Below, one piece after another: positions 57,905 to 64,000 of a DNA stretch of 64,000 nucleotides (position 1 is its first letter; each line of letters starts with the position of its first letter). Source of the stretch: Luidia sarsii. Its lineage: Eukaryota; Echinodermata; Asteroidea; Paxillosida; Luidiidae. The DNA lies in contig OX465104.1 in assembly GCA_949987565.1 (NCBI GenBank), positions 8,955,313-9,019,312 on the forward strand. The letters are read 5' to 3'. A program made the position numbers and the translations under genes. Under the pieces are notes generated by a model that did no database searches, was not told the DNA's origin, and was given only the letters and a program-made list of their open reading frames with translations.

Positions 57905-58300
57905 GCTCCCTCTGCCGAACCCCCCTCCTTCCCCCTCCCCTTCCCCTCCCTCTCCTCCTCCCTCACTATTCCCTCCCCATCCCTCTTCCCCTCCTTCCCC
58001 TCCCCTCCCCTACCTACCCCTCCCTTCCCACTCCCCTTCCCTTACTATTCCCTACCCACCCCTCCCTCCCCACTCCCCTTCCCTCACTATTCCCTCCCCT
58101 TCCCTCCCAATCCCTCTCCCCATCCTTCCCTCCCCTCAACCCTCACCCTCATCACCCCTCCTATCCCACTCCCCTTCCCTCCCTCTTCTCTCCCCATCCT
58201 TCCCCTCCCCTCCCCTACCCACCCCTCCCTCCCACTCCCCTTCCCCCACTGTTCCCTCCCCTTCCCTCCCCTCCTTGCTCCTCTGCCTCTCTCCCCAACT
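57905..58300 (+). repeat. CCCCTCCC-rich polypyrimidine block
   Basis: Degenerate CTCCCCTTCCCTCACTATTC units, about 400 bp. Confidence 0.9.
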
Positions 58301-58682
58301 CCCTGCCTCCATCCATGCCTCAATGCCCCCCTTTATTCCAGCCTCCCTCCCTGCTTCTCTTTCTCTGTCTGTCACCCTCCCTCCCTGCCACCCTGGCCCC
58401 TTGCCCCTGCCCCTGCCATGCTTGTCCCTGCCTCGCACACTGCCTGCCTGCCTCCCTCGTCTATCCCTCGAGACCGTCTTCCATTTCGCCAGAGGGCAAC
58501 CGGCACAACGCCGGCCTGTGGGTTGCCCGACCAGCCCCCCCAAACAAATAAGAATGCGGAGCATGCTTCCGCATTTGATCTTCGCTACTAGCGGGCTTCT
58601 AGGCGATCTTTCGGGTCTCCTACATCCCATCACCACCTCCATGCTTCCCTCACAGTCGCTCTTCCCCACTTTGTCATGCGCA
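58301..58682. other. unassigned sequence
   Basis: C/T-rich up to about 58470, then mixed. No gene recognised. Confidence 0.35.
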
Positions 58683-59284
58683 GCAGAAGATGAAGAAGAA
58701 AAGGAGAGGGATGGGGAGGAGGAGAAGGAGGAGGGAAGGGGAAGGGGAGGAGGAGGAGGAGGAGGAGGAGGAGGAGGAGGAGGAGGAGGAGGAGCAGGAG
58801 GAGCAGGAGGAGGAGCAGGAGGAGGAGCAGGAGGAGGAGGAACAGGAGAAGGAGGAGGAGGGGGAGGAGCAGGGGGAGCAGGAGGAGGAGGAGGAGGAGG
58901 GGAGGAGGAGGAGGAGGAGGAGGAGGAGGAAGAAGAATAGGAAAAAGAAGGGGAAGGGGAGGAGGAGGAGGAGGAGGAGGAGGAGGAGGAGGAGGAGGAA
59001 GAGGAAGAGGAAGAGGAAGAGGAAGAGGAAGAGGAAGAGGAAGAGGAAGAGGAGGAGGAGGAGGAGGAGGAGGAGGAGGAGGAGGAGGATGAGGAGGGGG
59101 AAGAGAAGGAGGAGGAAGAGGAGGAAGAAGAATAGGAAAAAGAAGAGGAGGGGGAAGGTGGAGGACGAGGAGGAGGAGGAGGAGGAGAAGGAGGAGGAGG
59201 AGGAGGAGGAGGAGGAGGAAGTGGTGGAGGAGGAGGAGGAGGAGGAGGAGAAGGAGGAGGAGGACGAGAAGGAGGACGAGGGAA
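58683..59284 (+). repeat. (GGA)n trinucleotide block
   Basis: About 600 bp of GGAGGAGGA with AAGAGG and GCAGGA interruptions. Poly-Glu, poly-Gly and poly-Ser/Pro frames are artefacts. Confidence 0.95.
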
Positions 59285-59356
59285 ATACCCACCCCTACGC
59301 TGGTGTCCCAATCAATAGCACATGAATATTTACCCGTACAGCGCTAAAATAGCTTG

Positions 59357-59391
59357 GGGTGTGGGTGTGTGGGTGTGTGTGTGTGTGTGTC
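59357..59391 (+). repeat. (GT)n microsatellite
   Basis: GTGTGGGTGTGTGTGTGTGT, a short run. Confidence 0.9.
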
Positions 59392-59519
59392 TCCCCCTCA
59401 AGGGGGGGGGCACCGTCGGTGTAATATTTGAGGGTGTGAAAATGATACCTTTCGACTAAGGATGTTTTTCCTGGCCTTCGTTGTCCTCGATTTCTCCCTT
59501 GTTTTCATTTTCTATGAAT

Positions 59520-60062
59520 CTGCCATTGGGAAAGGCCCATACTATAGGTTGGCACATCTCTCACCAGAATTCGTCTTTGAGAAAGGCCAATGTAAGGGTT
59601 GGGACATTTCTCACCAGAACCCGCCTTTGAGAAAGGCCCATGCTAGGATCGACCATCTCACACAAGAACCCGCCTTTGAGAAAGGCCCATGCTAGGATCG
59701 ACCATCTCACACAAGAACCCGCCTTTGAGAAAGGCCCAATGCTAGGATCGACCATCTCACACAAGAACCCGCCTTTGAGAAAGGCCCATGCTAGGATCGA
59801 CCATCTCACACAAGAACCCGCCTTTGAGAAAGGCCCATGCTAGGATCGACCATCTCACACAAGAACCCGCCTTTGAGAAAGGCCCATGCTAGGATCGACC
59901 ATCTCACACAAGAACCCGCCTTTGAGAAAGGCCCATGCTAGGATCGACCATCTCTCACCAGAAATCGCCTTTGAGAAAGGTCCATGCATGCTGTGCTGAA
60001 CCATCTCTCAGCACAGTCCGCCTTTGAGAAAGGTCCACTCTATTGGTTGGGCGCATCAGGCC
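59520..60062 (-). repeat. 49-bp tandem array derived from a family B end
   Basis: Units carry GCCTTTGAGAAAGGCCCATG, CTAGGATCGACCATCTC and ACACAAGAACCC. TGCTAGG at 59641 and 59690 gives a 49-bp period. GAGAAAGGCCCATGCTAGG then ATCG is the reverse complement of the family B core (CGATCCTAGCAGGACCTTTC) with small changes. About ten units; the outer ones are diverged. Confidence 0.85.
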
Positions 60063-60417
60063 CTCCAAACGTGTTGTTATGTTTGTATCAACCTTCAACC
60101 ATGTAAGAATACAAAGTAAACGACGAACATGCCAGGGGTAGGCGTGGGTTTCTCAGAACAGAGAAGACTGACAACAATGCCCAGTGCACGGGACAATCGA
60201 GTAAATGATAGGCTGTGAACTCACAGAAATATTCAGGTAACCGAGTCGGAATACCGTAGCGGCCGCGTCGCCACCCGAGGCGTGCGCCAGTGTAATAGCA
60301 CTTTGGCTGCACGATCGGATTGATTACCGACGAAGTATTGTGTGGGAAATTGCATAACATGAAATGAACACCATTGTGATATACTCAGTCTAGTCTGTAC
60401 AAGCTATGTACGCTCCT
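60063..60417. other. unassigned sequence
   Basis: No gene recognised. Confidence 0.35.
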
Positions 60418-60765
60418 ATATACAACATTAGTAAAAGTCAAAACATTGCCACAGTTTATGTGTTAAACTATTAAAACATTCCCAAAAAAGAAATTCTGCG
60501 AAGTTTTTTTTAGCTCAAATGGTAATCTGAGAAAGTAGAAAAAGGCAAAAAAAAGTCACGGTTTTCGCACCGTTCTGTACTTAGTGAACGAAATAGTTTA
60601 TTACTCGCCGGAATAATAAACAAATTGTCGATGTTTGAGTGAAGATTTTTTAGAGAAGTACAACACCACAGACCGTAAGATTTCAACATGATTCTATCAT
60701 GACCATCTACAAACAAATTAGAAGGAAATCTGTGGACATCGGTGTTTTCCGATCTTCCCAACGCC
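60418..60765 (+). repeat. family D MITE-like element
   Basis: ATACAACATTAGTAAAAGTC at the left, TGCCACAGTTTATGTG, TCTATCATGACCATCTACAA, and TTTTCCGATCTTCCCAACGC at the right, collinear with 52459-52805. The right end is lost. Confidence 0.75.
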
Positions 60766-62727
60766 TATGATAGACGGCCCATTAGAGTGCAGCACTTGGC
60801 AAAGGGGCACCTGGGAATGGTTGCGCGTCTAAAGACTCGTCTGCATATTATTCCTCACTCGCTCGATTTCTGTCCGACCACAAGGTATTTACAAGGTGGA
60901 TTATGATAATAATATAATAATAAAAAAAAATATGTCTGTGCCGACTTCTGATATTTTTAATTAGAGCGTCAGATGGTTTATGCATGGAGTTCCCCACGCA
61001 TCGTGCAAAAGGTTGGGATGGAGAGGAGGGGAAGGTAGGCCGGGTAGCCAGCACGGTCCCGACGACGAATAGCCAGCGGGGACGGAACAGGCTCCAACGG
61101 CGGACCTGTGCGCACTGGGATTTTATTCCTTTTTTTCCCTTTCTTTTTAAAGGGGCTGTGCCCCTCGATCGAGTCGCTCCATCCCACTCTACTCGTGCCG
61201 GCACGGGAGTCCCGTGCCCCCCCCCCCGGCACACGACCCCTTTAAAAGTCACCCTCGACCCTCCGCGCCCACAGATTCGAATTGAATAATCGCCGATATC
61301 CGGGTATTGGTGAAGGGCACGCTGACACTCTTTTTTAAAGACCAGCACGCCTACTCTTCCTCTCTTTGTTTTGATTCTTAGGTTATACCCCCGGATACCC
61401 CCACCTATCTCCCCCCTCCCCTTCTCCACAAAATGTTCAGATTGATGAGTTCTTGCCGCACATGGCCGGCCTCACAAGGAGAGGAAAGCTTCCACCCGAG
61501 GGTCGCTCATTTTATCTACCCGGTACCTCCCTCCCTTTCCTTCGCTCTCTCTCCCATATTTAGTCGTTTCTTCAATTGCTATGAGGTCACGGTTTGTTCT
61601 GAGCCCTGGGCCGCTTTTCAGCCCGACGACCGTTAGTCAGCAGAGCCCCTCTCTAGCTCTGCTTCCGTCGTGGGAAGGGCAGCTATATAGGGGACGCAGC
61701 GCGATAGGCCCCCCTCTCCCCCCACAACCCACACTACCCCCCCCCCCCCCTCATACGCTAACCCACATACATGCATTGCCGAAGAATTACCGCGCTATGA
61801 TTATGATATAGAGTCTCCAACCTCGCCTGCGCTGTGTGCGCAAGCCCACGCACACACAAAATCACTAGCGCACACAGTCAACACACACGGAGCTCAGCGC
61901 ATTATACACAAGTGTGCGCACGGTGTGCGGCGTTGGCTCTGTGTGTACCGCCTTGGCCGTTCAAAGGGCCGGCTTTCACGGGGCGCTTCGTTCAGTAATT
62001 TTTTTTCTCATGCTCGGCTGGTCAGCTGTATACCCGCGATACTGCACTCGCTGGAACAAGGGGGCCACGCAGCGGTGGAGCGGAGAGTTGTGGTGCAGAC
62101 TACGCAAGAGGATTTTTGTGAGCTACAACGGAGGAAGAATTATATTACGGAGAGAGAGTAGAGAGACTGACAGACAGCGGCTGCATGCCCGTGTGTACTT
62201 GTGTGTTACGCGTCCAAGTCAGATATCGGATTCCGACAGAGTGCAGTTGCTGAGTCTTCGGCTAGCCGCCCAGCCAGCCAGCCAGCCAGCTAGCTCGCTA
62301 TTGCAGACGATCCCGCGTGTGTGTGTGAGCGGCTCCTGGTCCAGTCGGTTCGCTCTCTTGCGCCACCTTTCGAGCAGTCGAGGTTCAGGGTAGAGGAGGA
62401 GGAGGAGGAGGGAGGAGCGAGGAGAGGAGAGGCGGGTTGCTGACTGAAGTAAGTCGCGTTCAGAATGGATCATTGTTATGGGCGATTACCGTTTGGAGTT
62501 TGATCGATGCAAGCGCGCCGAGGGTAGGCTCTGGTCTGTTTGCACGGGTGGTGGGAGGTGAAGATCTCTCACAGATTATCAACGACGGGTGCGCTGAGTG
62601 AGTACGACGACGGTGTGTGTGCGTGTGTGCGTGTGTGCATAGGAGGATAGGGGGAGGGAGGGACGGAAGGGGGGATCCTCGCTGTGTGTGTGACGGTGAC
62701 GTGAGCACAACAATTCGGTCCATTGCC
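60766..62727. other. distal upstream region of the right-edge gene
   Basis: Increasingly GC-rich with C-runs (61210-61225, 61737-61750). A TATA-like CTATATAG lies near 61682. (CCAG) repeats occur at 62271-62292 and GAGGAGGAG at 62395-62415. No exon recognised. Confidence 0.4.
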
Positions 62728-62735
62728 ATGCAAAT
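62728..62735 (+). promoter_or_regulatory. POU octamer motif ATGCAAAT
   Basis: Perfect octamer about 700 bp before the start codon of the right-edge gene. Binding is inference. Confidence 0.25.
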
Positions 62736-63435
62736 CAGTCGTCGGTGTCACCGCACGTTGGGTGCTGCCTCCATGGCCACTCATTGATCGGTCGGTGGGT
62801 TGGCTGGCTGGCTGGCTAGCGGGCTGCTTGGTTGGTTGGTTCTCTGGTGCGTCCGTGGTGCAGCGCTGCTGGTGGTGGCGGCGGTGGTGGTCGTGGCGAT
62901 TCGGGAAGAGGAGTCCTGCGATGAGGACGATATCAGCGCACCGTTGTTTGACACGAGGTACACTGACAGCTCGGCCGGCCAGCAGACGGGACGCACGGAC
63001 CGACAGGATCTTTGACTCGGCGGTACTACTACTCGTGCATGGTGCGGCAGCACCAGCGATAGCGACCGGCGTGCAAGGGCGCTTGGCACCGCCGTGAGCG
63101 CGCGGTGGGGAGCCCGTTGGGACGGCTCGTCGGTTCCGGCCCAAGATCGAGCCTTCACCCAATGGTCTACCGAACTTGCCTGGCACCGTTCGCTGGCAAC
63201 TTCCCTCCGTCAACGTCCGCCCTCGCGTCGCTGACCGGACTCGCAGAAGGCATGGCCACTCGCCCCGACGTGGAGTCCACCAGACCCGGACCTCAGTTGC
63301 CTTCCTTCAGCGTGTTATGATACACACCCGGTGCTTTGTGAAGTCGACGAGTATAGGAGGGGAGTTATTATCATTCATCGATCTCGAAGGGATTTGTTCT
63401 TGTCTCTTTTGACGCCCCGCTGTTTTGTGTCGGAG
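62736..63435 (+). promoter_or_regulatory. CpG-rich putative promoter / 5' leader
   Basis: CG-dense sequence continuous with the first coding exon, with a GGCTGGCTGGCTGG/GGTTGGTTGGTT run at 62798-62840. A stop in frame with the gene (TGA 63232-63234) and out-of-frame ATGs (for example 63252 and 63317) suggest untranslated leader or promoter. No TSS can be fixed from sequence alone. Confidence 0.45.
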
Positions 63436-64000
63436 ATGAAGCTGAAGCAGAGGGCCGTGTTCGCCATGGCTGGCACCACCGTGTGCACGGTGCTGGTGCT
63501 GACAGTGATGACGCTGGACGTGGGCCGGCTGGGCCTTCTGGTCGGCGTGGGCAGGGATTTGGGCCCCGGTCACCCGGTGGCCGGGGCTCCGGCTGGTGCC
63601 GGCCCGGCGAGGCCGGCACCAGCCGGCGAGGAGGAGAACCACGCCGAGGATCAGCAGCATCAGCAGCACCCGGTGCATCTACGGCGACAGCTCGGTAAGA
63701 GTGTCTCCCGGTCCGGAGCCGGGGCCGGGGCTAACCGGACGGCCGCCCACGGTCACCACCCGCACGACGTGGACCCGTTGTCGCACCGCGACCAGGCGGC
63801 CGCGGCCGCCGCCGCTGCCCCCGGCGCCCGGCAGCGGACTACCCCCGGCGGGGCCGCCGACCCTACCGCGCACGCCGGCCGTCCCCGGCCCAAGGGCTTC
63901 CCGGACGAGGGCAACTTTTTCAACACGGACCACAAGTGGCGGCGTGAGCAGCCGGCCCGGGCCAAGCCCAACACAGGGAAATATGCCAAGCTCATGTCGT
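63436..64000 (+). CDS. FAM20B: FAM20B-like glycosaminoglycan xylosylkinase, N-terminal part (runs off the window)
   Basis: The frame is open for 188 codons to the window edge, so the gene is partial. The ATG at 63436 is the first in frame after a stop at 63232-63234 and has G at -3. Residues 1-6 (MKLKQR) form a short basic cytoplasmic tail, and about 7-27 a single hydrophobic membrane segment. The rest is a luminal stem rich in Gly, Ala, Pro and His, with one N-glycosylation sequon (N100-R-T) and eight alanines near residues 121-128. More conserved-looking sequence begins near residue 160 (FPDEGNFFNTDHKW). The type II layout fits a Golgi enzyme, and the opening MKLKQR matches the start of vertebrate FAM20B as I remember it. 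FAM20B phosphorylates xylose in the glycosaminoglycan-protein linker in the Golgi. The kinase domain lies outside the window, so the assignment rests on the N-terminus and topology; another Golgi enzyme is possible. A strong donor-like GTAAGA at 63695 could give a shorter first exon. Confidence 0.5.
   Translation, partial: MKLKQRAVFAMAGTTVCTVLVLTVMTLDVGRLGLLVGVGRDLGPGHPVAGAPAGAGPARPAPAGEEENHAEDQQHQQHPVHLRRQLGKSVSRSGAGAGANRTAAHGHHPHDVDPLSHRDQAAAAAAAAPGARQRTTPGGAADPTAHAGRPRPKGFPDEGNFFNTDHKWRREQPARAKPNTGKYAKLMS

Noticed and set aside
58136..59325. Glu-, Gly-, Ser- and Pro-homopolymer proteins up to about 390 codons
   Set aside because: Translations of the GGA trinucleotide block and the adjacent C/T tract.
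59520..60062. CRISPR-like array with 49-bp period
   Set aside because: Units are identical over their whole length, with no variable spacers, and derive from a dispersed element end.
62723..63097. 124-codon Trp/Gly-rich frame upstream of the gene
   Set aside because: Built largely from GGCTGGCTGG and GGTGG runs and out of frame with the downstream gene; more likely leader or promoter sequence.

Overview
This is eukaryotic, intron- and repeat-dominated DNA from an animal. There are no operons, ribosome-binding sites or dense reading frames. Long simple-sequence blocks, tRNA-derived SINEs, short foldback/MITE-like elements and a degraded LINE tail fill most of the window. The mix of repeats looks like a marine invertebrate. 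My best guess is an invertebrate deuterostome (echinoderm, hemichordate or cephalochordate), and a lophotrochozoan is not excluded. This placement rests on general familiarity with such repeats, not on a search. The 200-N gap at 26201-26400 shows the window comes from a scaffolded assembly.

Only one convincing protein-coding gene is present, at the right edge. A GC-rich exon on the + strand opens at ATG 63436 and runs off the window after 188 codons. It has the layout of a type II Golgi membrane protein. Its first residues (MKLKQR) match what I remember of the N-terminus of FAM20B, the glycosaminoglycan xylosylkinase. The preceding 1.5-2.7 kb is a GC/CpG-richer leader or promoter region. Every other long open frame is a by-product of low-complexity DNA. 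Repeat units of 6, 15, 18 and 30 bp are divisible by three and keep frames open on both strands.

Layout, left to right. 0-9 kb: a foldback element (family A), a six-copy tandem array of a tRNA-like SINE module, other SINEs and an inverted SINE pair. 9-17.5 kb: pyrimidine/purine tracts, a cluster of three perfect CRE octamers, a GGGT-rich block, a TTTGG array, and a 30-bp/15-bp minisatellite. 17.5-24.5 kb: scattered MITE-like families A-D and a SINE apparently interrupted by a palindromic element that is itself interrupted by family A. 24.5-34 kb: large purine and pyrimidine blocks around the gap, a Tigger/pogo-like end, a family B palindrome and a 17/34-bp minisatellite grown from family B. 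34-42 kb: a five-copy 236-bp satellite and a family A element swollen by about 70 copies of an 18-bp unit. 42-52 kb: more tracts, a LINE reverse-transcriptase tail with an 11-bp frameshifting duplication, and GGCAGA arrays. 52-61 kb: two near-complete family D elements, families E and G, an 18-bp minisatellite, a GGA block and a 49-bp array grown from a family B end. 61-64 kb: the gene and its upstream region.

The main theme is repeat biology. Several minisatellites carry sequence of a neighbouring mobile-element family, so element ends appear to have seeded tandem arrays repeatedly. I saw no CRISPR array, prokaryotic system or intact transposase, and no convincing functional tRNA or rRNA gene.
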